DNA of 39,825 bases from Parvibaculum sp964560165 (lineage in GTDB: Bacteria; Pseudomonadota; Alphaproteobacteria; Parvibaculales; Parvibaculaceae): positions 1-39,825 of the forward strand of contig CAZLLB010000001.1 in the NCBI GenBank assembly GCA_964560165.1, read 5' to 3'. Positions 16,914-25,554 of this stretch are shown here, piece by piece; the stretch's first letter is position 1; the number at the start of each line of letters is the position of its first letter. The notes below the pieces were generated by a model. That model saw nothing but the letters and a program-made list of their open reading frames with translations. It did no database searches and was not told the origin of the DNA. A program made the position numbers and the translations under genes.

Positions 16914-18136
16914 AGTGTCGCCATTGCGGAACCCTGCTCCGGCATTCTTTCGTCGATCTCGGCGCGGCTCCCCCGTCGAATGCATATCTGACCGCGGATG
17001 CCCTCAACGGACCCGAGACCTGGTATCCTCTGCGCGTTCTCGTCTGCACCTCATGCTGGCTGGTACAGACCGAAGATCATGCGGGCCGGGAGGATCTCTT
17101 CGCCCATGACTATGCCTATTTCAGTTCCACATCGACCGGATGGCTTGCTCATGCCAGCTCATATGTGGATGCGATGGCAAAGCGTTTTACGTTGAACACA
17201 AAAAGCATGGTTGTCGAGGTGGCCGCGAATGACGGCTACCTTCTTCAATATGTGAAGGCGCGAGACATTCCCTGTTATGGCGTTGAGCCGACGACGAGCA
17301 CCGCCGACGCTGCGCGCGCCAAGGGCATCGAGATTATCGAGCGTTTCTTCGGTGTGGAACTGGCGCGAGAACTGGTTGCAGAAGGCAGGCAAGCCGATCT
17401 GACGGCGGCCAACAACGTGCTCGCGCATGTGCCCGACATAAACGATTTCGTCCAAGGCTTCGCCACGCTCCTGAAGCCTGCAGGCGTTTCGACATTCGAG
17501 TTTCCCCACTTGCTGCAACTCGTGAACGATTGCCAGTTCGATACGATTTATCACGAGCATTATTCCTATCTCTCGCTGACGGCGGTCGAACGCATATTCA
17601 AAGCCAATGGCCTTGACGTTTTCGATGTCGAGGAACTTCCCACGCACGGTGGTAGCTTGCGCGTATATGCACAGAAGCAGGGTGGGCCTCACGATTTATC
17701 ATCTCGCGTCACGGCAATGCTTGCGCGTGAAAATTCGGCGGACATGACTGACATTGCTTTCTATGAGGGCTTTCAGGTGAGAGCTGAAAAAGTGAAAGAC
17801 GATTTCGTCGCCTTCCTCATCGAGGCCAAGCGCCAAGGTCTGAAGGTCGGTGCCTATGGTGCTGCCGCGAAGGGCAACACGCTGATGAACTTCGGCGGCG
17901 TCCGACCCGATCTCCTGCCTTATGTCGTGGATCGCGCTGAGGCGAAGCAAGGCAAATATATGCCAGGTAGCCGTATCCCCATCGTTGGTGAGGCGCATCT
18001 CCGTGCCGACCGCCCAGACCGCATCGTCATTCTGCCCTGGAACATAAAAGGCGAGGTGATTGCGCAACTCGCCTATGCGAAAGAATGGCGGGCCCGTTTC
18101 GTGACCGCCGTTCCTCGCCTTGAGGAGATTGGCTGA
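16910..18136 (+). CDS. TcaB9-like SAM-dependent sugar C-methyltransferase
   Basis: The 408-residue product has the three-part layout of NDP-sugar C-methyltransferases. An N-terminal zinc domain has CxxC pairs Cys3/Cys6 and Cys46/Cys49. A central Rossmann domain carries VVEVAANDGYLLQYV for SAM binding. A C-terminal domain has GAYGAAAKGNTLMNF. The DTIYHEHYSYLS motif corresponds to the Tyr-Glu-His catalytic group described for TcaB9, which methylates C3 of a 4-keto sugar nucleotide. It starts with a GTG overlapping the epimerase stop (GTGA). In this context it should add a branched methyl group, probably at C3, to CDP-4-keto-6-deoxyhexose. The family is secure; the position of methylation is inference. 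Confidence 0.9.
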   Translation: MKCRHCGTLLRHSFVDLGAAPPSNAYLTADALNGPETWYPLRVLVCTSCWLVQTEDHAGREDLFAHDYAYFSSTSTGWLAHASSYVDAMAKRFTLNTKSMVVEVAANDGYLLQYVKARDIPCYGVEPTTSTADAARAKGIEIIERFFGVELARELVAEGRQADLTAANNVLAHVPDINDFVQGFATLLKPAGVSTFEFPHLLQLVNDCQFDTIYHEHYSYLSLTAVERIFKANGLDVFDVEELPTHGGSLRVYAQKQGGPHDLSSRVTAMLARENSADMTDIAFYEGFQVRAEKVKDDFVAFLIEAKRQGLKVGAYGAAAKGNTLMNFGGVRPDLLPYVVDRAEAKQGKYMPGSRIPIVGEAHLRADRPDRIVILPWNIKGEVIAQLAYAKEWRARFVTAVPRLEEIG

Positions 18137-18138
18137 GC

Positions 18139-18993
18139 ATGGCATCAGTCACAATCGGAGTCCCCGTCTATAACGGTGCCGCCACACTGCGCGAATGCCT
18201 TGAATGTCTGCGCAATCAGACGTTTCGGGACATCGAGATTTTGATTTCCGACAATGCCTCCAACGACAATAGCGCCGCCATAGCGCAGGAATTTGTCGAT
18301 TCAGATCCTCGTTTCAAGCTCATTCGCAGGCCTGAAAATATGGGCGCTCGTGGGAATTTCGACGGTCTTTTGGCGATGGCGACCGGCGATCTCTTTATGT
18401 GGCGTTCGGACGATGACTTGTCCGACGAGAATTTCGTCGAAGCCTTGAAAGCAAGTATTGAAAGCGGTCCCAGAGCGCGATTGGGGGTGCCCAAAGTCGT
18501 GTTCCTGAAGGAAGACGGGTCGGTTAAATCGGAACACGGCTATCCCGACGTCTCAGGCGCATCTCGCGCCACTCGCATCGGCCGGACATTGATGGGGATG
18601 AATCCAAGCTGGATATATGGGCTGTGGGACAGGCGGACGCTGATCGCGACGCTCGAACGCACAAGCGCGGCATATCCCTATTTATGGGCTTGGGACCCGC
18701 TGGCGCTCTTTCCCGTTGTTCTCGATGAAGGAGTGTCAGGCGCTGAACATACGCGACTTTTCAAGCGCGTGGTGCCTGCGAGATATAGTTCGCGTACGAC
18801 GGCGGCAAACATGATGACGATGCGGCGGGAGTTCAGAGCCGCTTGTTTGGAGGAATTTCGCCGGAGAAGCTGGACCTTTTCAGAGCGCGTTATTCTGTCG
18901 GTTTATATATTTCGATTTACGAATAAGAACGTCTACAGGTTCCTCAAGTTGATGCGCCGATACATGCGGGAAAAATTGGGAATCATCAAATGA
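18139..18993 (+). CDS. Family 2 glycosyltransferase
   Basis: The protein has 284 residues. The N-terminal GT-A fold begins VTIGVPVYNGAATLRECLE and continues with LISDNASNDNS; a DxD-like cluster WRSDDDLSDENF sits near residue 95. It lies two bases after the C-methyltransferase and likely transfers the sugar made by this operon to a glycolipid, polysaccharide or protein acceptor on the cytoplasmic side of the membrane. The last 100 bases are clearly more AT-rich than the surroundings, and the C-terminus (residues about 250-284) is strongly basic with aromatic residues, suggesting peripheral membrane contact. The acceptor cannot be told. Confidence 0.88.
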   Translation: MASVTIGVPVYNGAATLRECLECLRNQTFRDIEILISDNASNDNSAAIAQEFVDSDPRFKLIRRPENMGARGNFDGLLAMATGDLFMWRSDDDLSDENFVEALKASIESGPRARLGVPKVVFLKEDGSVKSEHGYPDVSGASRATRIGRTLMGMNPSWIYGLWDRRTLIATLERTSAAYPYLWAWDPLALFPVVLDEGVSGAEHTRLFKRVVPARYSSRTTAANMMTMRREFRAACLEEFRRRSWTFSERVILSVYIFRFTNKNVYRFLKLMRRYMREKLGIIK

Positions 18994-19018
18994 GCGGATT
19001 CGGCAGTCGGGAAGCGAC

Positions 19019-19930
19019 ATGCGCATCCTGTTGACAGGCGCATCGGGTTTCGTCGGGCGTCAGGCGCTCGCTGCTTTGGCCGTTTCCACGCATGAGGTTC
19101 ATGCAGTCTCGCGCCAGCTTCCGCCGGATAGCAGCGGCGTCATCTGGCACAAGGCGGATCTTCTACATACAGATGCGCCATTGGAGATCGTCGAATCCGT
19201 GCGGCCGGATTGCGTTCTGCATCTTGCCTGGTGCGTCGAGCACGGCAAGTTCTGGACGGATCCAGCCAATATAGATTGGGCCGCCGCGACGCTGAAGCTC
19301 GCGCAAGCTTCGGCTGCCTCCGGTGTTCGCCGCTTTGTCGGCGCGGGCACCTGCTATGAATATGATTGGCCTGCCGATGGCGTGTGCAATGAATTGGACA
19401 CGCCGATCAGGGCGCACACGCTCTATGACGAAACGAAAGACGCTTGCCGCCACGCGCTCGCAACTTTGGCATCCGATGCGGGCATGAGCTTTTCTTGGGC
19501 CCGGCTTTTCTTCCTCTATGGCCCGTACGAAAACCCGGGTCGGCTCGTTTCCTCCGTCGCGCGTGCGCTTTTGCGCGGCGAAGAGGCGCGCTGTTCCGCA
19601 GGCCTTGCGATCCGGGATTTCATGGATGTGCGCGATGCGGGTGCCGCATTGGCGGCTCTTGCATCGTCCAATGTGGAAGGTCCGGTCAACATCGCCAGCG
19701 GAGCGCCGGTATCCGTAGCAGATCTCGTTCGGCGTCTGGCGCAGCTTGCCGAGCGGAGCGATCTTCTACGTCTCGGCGCGATTCCCGATAGAACAGGGGA
19801 GCCGCCCCGGATTGTGGCCGATATTACGCGCCTCAAAACTGAAGTCGGCTTCGTGCCTACCCATGACCTCGATTCAGGCCTGCGTAATGCGCTGTCTTTC
19901 TGGGCCAATATCGAAACGGATCGCACCTAG
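19019..19930 (+). CDS. NAD(P)-dependent epimerase/dehydratase, probable sugar-nucleotide 4-ketoreductase
   Basis: This 303-residue extended SDR opens with MRILLTGASGFVGRQAL, has GTCYEYDWPADGV in place of the usual Ser/Thr segment, and YDETK with Tyr136/Lys140 as the catalytic pair; ARLFFLYGPYENPGRLV and RDFMDVRDAG are typical of NDP-sugar reductases and epimerases. As the last gene of the CDP-sugar operon it is the obvious candidate to reduce the C4 ketone and finish the deoxysugar. A 25-base gap with a GGGAAG ribosome-like site separates it from the glycosyltransferase. Its TAG stop lies in CTAG, which is shared with the stop of the convergent acyl-CoA hydrolase gene. Confidence 0.82.
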   Translation: MRILLTGASGFVGRQALAALAVSTHEVHAVSRQLPPDSSGVIWHKADLLHTDAPLEIVESVRPDCVLHLAWCVEHGKFWTDPANIDWAAATLKLAQASAASGVRRFVGAGTCYEYDWPADGVCNELDTPIRAHTLYDETKDACRHALATLASDAGMSFSWARLFFLYGPYENPGRLVSSVARALLRGEEARCSAGLAIRDFMDVRDAGAALAALASSNVEGPVNIASGAPVSVADLVRRLAQLAERSDLLRLGAIPDRTGEPPRIVADITRLKTEVGFVPTHDLDSGLRNALSFWANIETDRT

Positions 19931-21765
19931 TTCCGCAACGCGCCCTTCAGCAGGGTCGCGTAAAAGCGCAGGCTTACTCCCCGGGGGGTGTCGAGCCCCA
20001 TGCGCGCAATGCAAGCGCGATCCTGTTCGGATGCAGACCCAAGGCCACGCACGAAAAGCGCGGCAAGTTTCAGTGGTGTGCTGGATGCGGCTTTCAGCTT
20101 CTGCAACGCGGGCATCAGGCGCTGTTCGATCGCTGTGAGATCGGTACCGAAGGGGAAGGGGGGAATGAGCCCTGCACCCGCCAGCGGTTGCATCGCTTGC
20201 GCAACATGCGCGGGCGTATTCCTGCGGAAGGCAGCGGGAATTTCATAGTTCGTCTCGATCTTGCCGCTCTTCTTTGCCTGCGCCAGAAGCTCATCCTGAA
20301 AACGAGCATCCGTCACGGCGAGCAGCGCGACGATCGTATCCCGGTCGGTCTGTCCGCGCAGATCGGCGATGCCATATTCAGTGACGATAATGTCGCGCAA
20401 GTGGCGCGGGATGGTCGTGTGGCCATAGGTCCAGCGGATATTCGATAATAGCTTGCCGTCGCTTTCGCGCGTTGAGCGCAGCGTGATGATCGAATGGGCA
20501 TCATCGAGAGCAAAGGCCTGCGAGACAAAATTATATTGACCGCCGACGCCACTGACGACACGCCCATCTTCCAGCGCGTCCGAAATAACTGCGCCCAGCA
20601 GCGTCACCATCATGGCGCTGTTGACGAAACGTGCGCCGACCCGCGCCTGCCGCTTTTTATCCTCATCGCCATAAAGTTCGTTGATGAACGAAATGGCGGA
20701 CATGCGAATTTTGGCGAGTTGCTCGGCAGGCATATCGCGCAAGGCTTGATAAAAAGCACGGGGGCCAAGGAAGAACCCCGCATGGAGAACGATCCCATCG
20801 ACCTCGCGCTTGAGAATTCCGGCCTTCATGAGGTCGATGAATATATCGACGAACATTTCGCTCGCGCCGTAAAGCCCACGCTCAAAAACGCTGTCGTCGA
20901 GCGGTGTCGTTCTCCGTTGCCCGAGTCGCGATAGCGCGGCCTTATAAGCGGCATTCTCTTTGTGGCGGAGAATAAGCCCCTGCGCCACGGCATCACCCAT
21001 TGAGCCGATACCGATTTGCAGTGTTCCGCCATCGGGCACGAGCCCCGCCACATAGAGCCCAATCGCATAATCCGAAATGCCGATGGGTTCCTTCGGAGGA
21101 GCAAAAAGCTGAAAGCTGTGGCCGTCGAGAATGTGTGTAAAGGCCGTAGAGGGCACGTCCGCTTCGCCCGGCATGACCGGCAACTCGTCATTCACTTCGC
21201 CGACGAAAATGAAATCCGCCTTGCCTTCAGCGCGTGCCTTCAAAAGATCGAGCGTGATGTCCGTATTGCAACTCAGATTGAAGCAATCGTCAGCGATGCC
21301 GCGCCCCGCCACCAGTTGCGCCACAACATTGACGCGCCGGTCGAGAATGTAGCGCAGCGCATGAGTATAATTCGCCGATATGTAGCTCTGCTGCGCGAGC
21401 GGCGAGCCGAGCCAGCGCCCGGCAAGAAAGAAGAATTCGTTGACTTCAATATTCGCCGGAAGCCGCTTCTCACGCAGCGCTCTCACATAGGCGAGTTCGG
21501 GATAATCGCCGAAAAGTCGCTCAACGACCGGCCCCATGAACCGCCGCTCGAGATCGCTTGAGGGTCGCGGCTTTTCAAGCGTCAACGCCGTGAAGATCGT
21601 CAGATCAATTGATGGGTCAGCCGCCGCGCGCTCGTAAAGCGCATTGGCGATGTGGTTGGCTTTGCCGAGCCCGAGCGGCAGCGCCAGAACGATTTTCTTT
21701 CCCACCTCGCGGATGATCGCCTCGGCAATATCATCCGCATTGTCATGTCTGTGGAGCGCCGTCAT
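19927..21765 (-). CDS. Acetyl-CoA hydrolase/transferase family protein
   Basis: This 612-residue protein has the two-domain class I CoA-transferase layout of acetyl-CoA hydrolases and 4-hydroxybutyrate CoA-transferases. Recognisable parts are VLALPLGLGKANHIANALYE, GIGSMGDAVAQGLI, YGASEMFVDIFIDLMKAG with a candidate catalytic Glu303, and the C-terminal domain with GVGGQYNFVSQAFAL and YGIADLRGQTDRDTI. It is longer than the usual 430-540 residues, with an extra tail after about 520. The Glu forms the CoA thioester intermediate in the family. There is no clear ribosome site. It lies 36 bases downstream of fadE on the same strand, so a role in fatty acyl-CoA turnover is likely; the true acyl donor is unknown. 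Confidence 0.82.
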   Translation of the reverse strand: MTALHRHDNADDIAEAIIREVGKKIVLALPLGLGKANHIANALYERAAADPSIDLTIFTALTLEKPRPSSDLERRFMGPVVERLFGDYPELAYVRALREKRLPANIEVNEFFFLAGRWLGSPLAQQSYISANYTHALRYILDRRVNVVAQLVAGRGIADDCFNLSCNTDITLDLLKARAEGKADFIFVGEVNDELPVMPGEADVPSTAFTHILDGHSFQLFAPPKEPIGISDYAIGLYVAGLVPDGGTLQIGIGSMGDAVAQGLILRHKENAAYKAALSRLGQRRTTPLDDSVFERGLYGASEMFVDIFIDLMKAGILKREVDGIVLHAGFFLGPRAFYQALRDMPAEQLAKIRMSAISFINELYGDEDKKRQARVGARFVNSAMMVTLLGAVISDALEDGRVVSGVGGQYNFVSQAFALDDAHSIITLRSTRESDGKLLSNIRWTYGHTTIPRHLRDIIVTEYGIADLRGQTDRDTIVALLAVTDARFQDELLAQAKKSGKIETNYEIPAAFRRNTPAHVAQAMQPLAGAGLIPPFPFGTDLTAIEQRLMPALQKLKAASSTPLKLAALFVRGLGSASEQDRACIARMGLDTPRGVSLRFYATLLKGALRN

Positions 21766-21801
21766 GACAGGGCGGTGCAGCGCGTGAGGCGGGCGAGCGT
21801 C

Positions 21802-24072
21802 TCAGCGGATGCTTCGGCGCTGTGTTTGGTCGGTATCAGAAACGTCTGGCTTTTTTTCGTCATTGAACTCTGGCGACAAGTCTTCGGGAGCAAAATCATC
21901 AACCTCGATAACCTTCGCCACAGCGGCGTCGGTGGCGGCAAGCTGTCTTGCCTCATCGGCGTTGATAATGCCCTTCTTTTGCGCTTCCTGCGAGTCGTGG
22001 ATGCCTGCCTTGTGCATCCGCTCGGAAATCGTCTGCGTTTCGGCTACGAGCGCGAAGGCGGTTTCGAGACGCGAGAGGCCTTCGCTGCCCGAACCGTGAA
22101 AAATGCCACTGGTGAGGCGGTCCCGCGCGTTTGTCGCGGTCAGCAGAACATCGGCGCAGGCCTGCGTGATGCTGTCCGCTGGTCCGCCATGGCGTCGCCC
22201 GAAGGGAAGGGTGAAGAGACGCAGAAGCCACGCCGCCGGGCGGTTCGGCAGATTGGCGAGGATTTCATCCTGTTTTTGTTCGATGGTGGCGAAACCCGTT
22301 TCCATGCACCATTCGACGATGACCCGGTCGCTTGCCTGCCGTCCTTCATCCTCCCAGCGCTTCAGTACGGCGGAGAGCAGATAGAGTTCAGAAAAAATAT
22401 CACCAAGCCGCGCCGAGAGCATTTCCCTTCGCTTCAGGCTTCCACCGAGCGTCAGCAAGGCCATGTCGGATGTCAGTGCAAAGCCCGCGCAATACCGACC
22501 GAGGCGACCGTAGAAGCGTTGCGTCTCTCCGGCGTTCGGCGTGGGTGCGTAGCGGCCATTGGTGAGCGCCCGGCCAAAGGCGCTGAAAGCTGTCTTCAGC
22601 CCGTGCCCTACATGCTGCCAGAAAAGCTGGTCAAACTGATCGAGGCCGCGAGCGCGATCCTCGTCGCCCAGCGCCATCATTTCCTTCAGCAAATAAGGAT
22701 GGCTGCGAATGGCTCCCTGGCCGAAGACGATGAGGCTGCGCGTCAGAATATTGGCGCCTTCCACCGTGATCGCCACAGGCAGCGAGCGATAAAGGCTGCC
22801 CAGATAGTTGAGCGGCCCGTCGATCACGGCTTTGCCCGCGTGGATATCCATCGCGTCATTGACGACGACGCGCATGCGCTCGGTCGCCTGACTTTTCATG
22901 ATGGCTGAAATGACGGAAGGCTTATGGCCTTGGTCGAGCCCGGCACATGTCAGTCGCCGCGTGCCGTCAAGCATATAGGCCGTGCCCGCGATCCGCGCCA
23001 GCCGCTCTTGAATACCCTCGAACTTGCCGATGGAAATGCCGAACTGGCTGCGCACCCGCGCATAGGCACCACTCGTATATGCGCAGAACGCTGCGCCTGC
23101 CGCTGACATCGAGGGCAGCGAAATGCCGCGCCCGGCGGCCAGCGCACTCATCAGCATTTGCCAGCCCTGGCCCGCCCGCTCCGCGCCACCGATAATGGCG
23201 TCGAGCGGCACGAAAACGTCTCTACCGCTATTGGGGCCGTTCTGAAAAACCTGCATGGCCGGCAGATGGCGGCGACCGATGGTGACGCCGGGGGTGTCGG
23301 TGGGAATGAGCGCCACCGTGATGCCGAGGTCTTCTTTATCGCCGAGTAACCGATCGGGGTCATGCAGCTTGAAGGCAAGCCCGAGCACCGTCGCCACTGG
23401 CCCCAGCGTGATGTAACGCTTGTGCCAGGTGAGGCGAATGCCGAGCATATCTTTTCCGTCATAGCGCCCGTGGCAAACGACGCCGATGTCGATCATTGAA
23501 GCAGCATCCGATCCCGCTTCCGGGCTGGTCAATCCAAAGCAAGGAATTTCGCGCCCATCCGCAAGCCGGGGCAGCCAATATTTGCGCTGCTCTTCGGTAC
23601 CAAATTGCATCAGCAACTCGCCCGGTCCCAGCGAGTTCGGCACCATGGCCGTTACCGCGCCTGCAATTGAGCGCGTCGAAATCTTGCGCACCACCTCGGA
23701 ATGAGCGAAGGCCGAAAATCCAAGCCCGCCATATTCCTTCGGAATAATCATTCCAAAGAATTTTTTTGACTTCAGAAAATCCCACGCCTCGGGCGGCAGG
23801 TCGCGCAACTCCCAATTGATCTTCCAGTCGTCGAGCATCGCGCAAAGCTCGTCCACTGGGCCATCAAGGAAGGCTTGCTCTTCAGCGTTCAGACAGGCCG
23901 GTTTCGTATCCAGAAGCTTTTGCCAATCAGGATCGCCGGTGAACAGATCGGCATCCCACCACACATCGCCAGCCTCGATGGCCTCGCGCTCCGTCGCAGA
24001 CATTGTCGGCAGGACGCCGCGGGCCCAGTGAAAAATTGGGCGGGACAAGAAAGATTTTCGGAATTGGGACAT
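21802..24072 (-). CDS. fadE: Acyl-CoA dehydrogenase FadE (medium/long-chain, large form)
   Basis: FadE performs the first step of beta-oxidation, FAD-dependent trans-2,3-dehydrogenation of acyl-CoA. The 756-residue length fits the large FadE type (814 in E. coli) rather than the 380-residue ACADs. Seen: FFGMIIPKEYGGLGFSAFAHS, CFGLTSPEAGSDAASM (FAD/substrate loop), the central helical domain with GISIGKFEGIQERLARIAG and VEGANILTRSLIVFGQGAIR, and a long C-terminal helical extension (DUF1974-like) from about residue 480. AAAGGAG lies 10 bases before the ATG. A 15-base palindrome upstream may be an operator. It precedes the acetyl-CoA hydrolase-family gene, probably in one operon. Confidence 0.93.
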   Translation of the reverse strand: MSQFRKSFLSRPIFHWARGVLPTMSATEREAIEAGDVWWDADLFTGDPDWQKLLDTKPACLNAEEQAFLDGPVDELCAMLDDWKINWELRDLPPEAWDFLKSKKFFGMIIPKEYGGLGFSAFAHSEVVRKISTRSIAGAVTAMVPNSLGPGELLMQFGTEEQRKYWLPRLADGREIPCFGLTSPEAGSDAASMIDIGVVCHGRYDGKDMLGIRLTWHKRYITLGPVATVLGLAFKLHDPDRLLGDKEDLGITVALIPTDTPGVTIGRRHLPAMQVFQNGPNSGRDVFVPLDAIIGGAERAGQGWQMLMSALAAGRGISLPSMSAAGAAFCAYTSGAYARVRSQFGISIGKFEGIQERLARIAGTAYMLDGTRRLTCAGLDQGHKPSVISAIMKSQATERMRVVVNDAMDIHAGKAVIDGPLNYLGSLYRSLPVAITVEGANILTRSLIVFGQGAIRSHPYLLKEMMALGDEDRARGLDQFDQLFWQHVGHGLKTAFSAFGRALTNGRYAPTPNAGETQRFYGRLGRYCAGFALTSDMALLTLGGSLKRREMLSARLGDIFSELYLLSAVLKRWEDEGRQASDRVIVEWCMETGFATIEQKQDEILANLPNRPAAWLLRLFTLPFGRRHGGPADSITQACADVLLTATNARDRLTSGIFHGSGSEGLSRLETAFALVAETQTISERMHKAGIHDSQEAQKKGIINADEARQLAATDAAVAKVIEVDDFAPEDLSPEFNDEKKPDVSDTDQTQRRSIR

Positions 24073-24097
24073 GCTGAAGCCGCTCCTTTATCTATCT

Positions 24098-24112
24098 CTC
24101 ATAACGCATGAG
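24098..24112. promoter_or_regulatory. Palindrome upstream of fadE, possible operator
   Basis: CTCAT and ATGAG are perfect 5-bp arms with a 5-base centre, 26 bases upstream of the fadE start in a short (79-base) AT-richer spacer. The layout suits a TetR- or GntR-like regulator of fatty-acid genes, but it does not match the E. coli FadR consensus and no regulator is encoded nearby. Confidence 0.22.
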
Positions 24113-24151
24113 ATGCAGGGTGGTTTCGTGTCGTTTGTCGATTTTTCCGGA

Positions 24152-24913
24152 TTATGAGCCGCTGAACCAGTTGTACCCCTGATCTTCCCAATATCCTCCC
24201 GGATAGTCGTTGGTGACGAATATCTCGACAATATGTTTTGGATTCTTGAACCCAAGTTTTGTTGGTACGCGGAGCTTCATTGGATATCCGTATTTGACCG
24301 GCAAAACCTCGTCGCGATAATCGAGGGCGAGCAGAGTTTGCGGATGCAGCGCCGTCGCCATGTCGATGCTCGAATAATATCCGTCAGCGCATTTGAATCC
24401 GACATATTTTGCGGTCGTATCTGCGCCCACTCGTTCAAGAAATACCTTGAACGGCACGCCGCCCCATTTCCCGATCGCGCTCCATCCCTCGATGCAAATA
24501 TGCTGAGTGACCTGCGTTTCATGCGGCAGTGTGCGCAACGCTTCAACAGTCCAGGGCTTCTTGTCTGCAATCAGGCCCGCAAGTCGCAGCTTGTAATTAG
24601 CGCCGTTGATGACCGGCGCACGGCTCTCAGGATAAAAGGCGTTGAATGGAAAAGGATCGGTGATCGCGCTTTCGGGATGGGTCCGGGCGAGGCGGCGGGG
24701 GTTGAAGATCGCTGCCTGCACTCGATCATTCCATCTCGACATGGCGAAGAGAACACGATCGACCGCATCGCCATCGGTGAGATTGCAGCCCGAGAGCATG
24801 GTCAGCGCCCCGAGCGAAAGCCCCTGACGTAGAAACATGCGCCGCTCGATACGCTTTACCTGCGGCCCCAGTTCGTTCAGCCGAACAGTCTTGGGACGAG
24901 AAGGCGACTTCAT
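24152..24913 (-). CDS. Tat-exported, lipid-anchored sulfite-oxidase-like molybdopterin oxidoreductase
   Basis: The 253-residue product has a twin-arginine signal ERRMFLRQG (Arg24/Arg25) followed by a lipobox LSGC with Cys43, so it should be a folded, Tat-exported lipoprotein. The mature part is a sulfite-oxidase-fold molybdopterin domain: HICIEGWSAIGKWGGVPF carries Cys140, the expected molybdenum ligand, and GFKCADGYYSSIDM and YGYPMKLRVP follow. The dimerisation domain of true sulfite oxidases is absent. It overlaps (ATGA) the cytochrome b561-like gene upstream, which should hand electrons to or from it. It resembles the MsrP/YedY type in size, but the membrane partner is not an MsrQ-type haem protein by inspection. 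Substrate unknown. Confidence 0.85.
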   Translation of the reverse strand: MKSPSRPKTVRLNELGPQVKRIERRMFLRQGLSLGALTMLSGCNLTDGDAVDRVLFAMSRWNDRVQAAIFNPRRLARTHPESAITDPFPFNAFYPESRAPVINGANYKLRLAGLIADKKPWTVEALRTLPHETQVTQHICIEGWSAIGKWGGVPFKVFLERVGADTTAKYVGFKCADGYYSSIDMATALHPQTLLALDYRDEVLPVKYGYPMKLRVPTKLGFKNPKHIVEIFVTNDYPGGYWEDQGYNWFSGS

Positions 24914-25554
24914 CGAGATGTTTCCTCGTCATGGGCCACCGCCGCGCGACCGGTTATCATCGGCCAGAGCGTCGTGGGCACCAGCGCGACAAGCGCCAGA
25001 TGAACGAGGAGAAACAGCACAATCCCCGCCATCGCCGAAAAATGCACGATACGCGCAATGTCGTAGCCACCAAACAGGGCGGTGAGGAGTTGAAATTGCA
25101 CTGGTTTCCAGATCGCCAATCCGCTGGCAACCACGAGAAAGCCAAGCAGAACGACGCCGATATAGGAGAGCTTCTGCACGGCATTATAGCGACCGGGAGA
25201 ATGGGCAAGCCGCAACTCCAGCGCCGCTTGCGCGTCCTCGCTGATCATGCGGGGCGACAGCGGAAAAAAGCGTCGCCGCAAATGGCCCGAAGCAATGCCA
25301 TAGGCGAGATAGGCCAGACCGTTGGCCACCAGCAGCCACATGGCGGTAAAGTGCCATGCCAGCGCCCCGGCCAGCCAGCCGCCTAGCGTCAGCGAATTGG
25401 GAAAGGTGAAGCCGAAGAGCGGCGAGGCATTGTAGATCCGCCAGCCACTTGCGATCATGCAGATCATGGCAAAGGCGTTGATCCAATGCGTGACACGCAC
25501 CACCAGCGGATGGATGAGGCGTCGGGCTTCGCCTGTGCCGGACATATCGGTCAT
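24910..25554 (-). CDS. Cytochrome b561-type membrane subunit, partner of the Mo-oxidoreductase
   Basis: The 214-residue protein has four predicted membrane helices, around WINAFAMICMIASGWRI, LAWHFTAMWLLVANGLAYL, LSYIGVVLLGFLVVASGLA and IVHFSAMAGIVLFLLVHL. Candidate haem ligands are the His residues in RVTHWI, AWHF, IVHF and LVHLAL, the pattern of Ni/Fe-hydrogenase b-type and formate dehydrogenase gamma cytochromes. I chose the ATG at 25554 over the GTG at 25608 since the longer form only adds a Ser/Gly-rich stretch; no strong ribosome site marks either. Its stop overlaps the start of the Mo-lipoprotein gene. Together they form a quinone-linked periplasmic redox unit. Confidence 0.83.
   Translation of the reverse strand: MTDMSGTGEARRLIHPLVVRVTHWINAFAMICMIASGWRIYNASPLFGFTFPNSLTLGGWLAGALAWHFTAMWLLVANGLAYLAYGIASGHLRRRFFPLSPRMISEDAQAALELRLAHSPGRYNAVQKLSYIGVVLLGFLVVASGLAIWKPVQFQLLTALFGGYDIARIVHFSAMAGIVLFLLVHLALVALVPTTLWPMITGRAAVAHDEETSR

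Noticed and set aside
21652..22908. A 418-codon plus-strand open frame over fadE.
   Set aside because: fadE is certain on the minus strand, and the rival has no plausible start or motifs.
24152..25554. Assignment as msrP-msrQ (periplasmic methionine sulfoxide reductase).
   Set aside because: The membrane protein looks like a hydrogenase/formate-type cytochrome b, and the Mo-protein is a Tat lipoprotein; I kept a general name.
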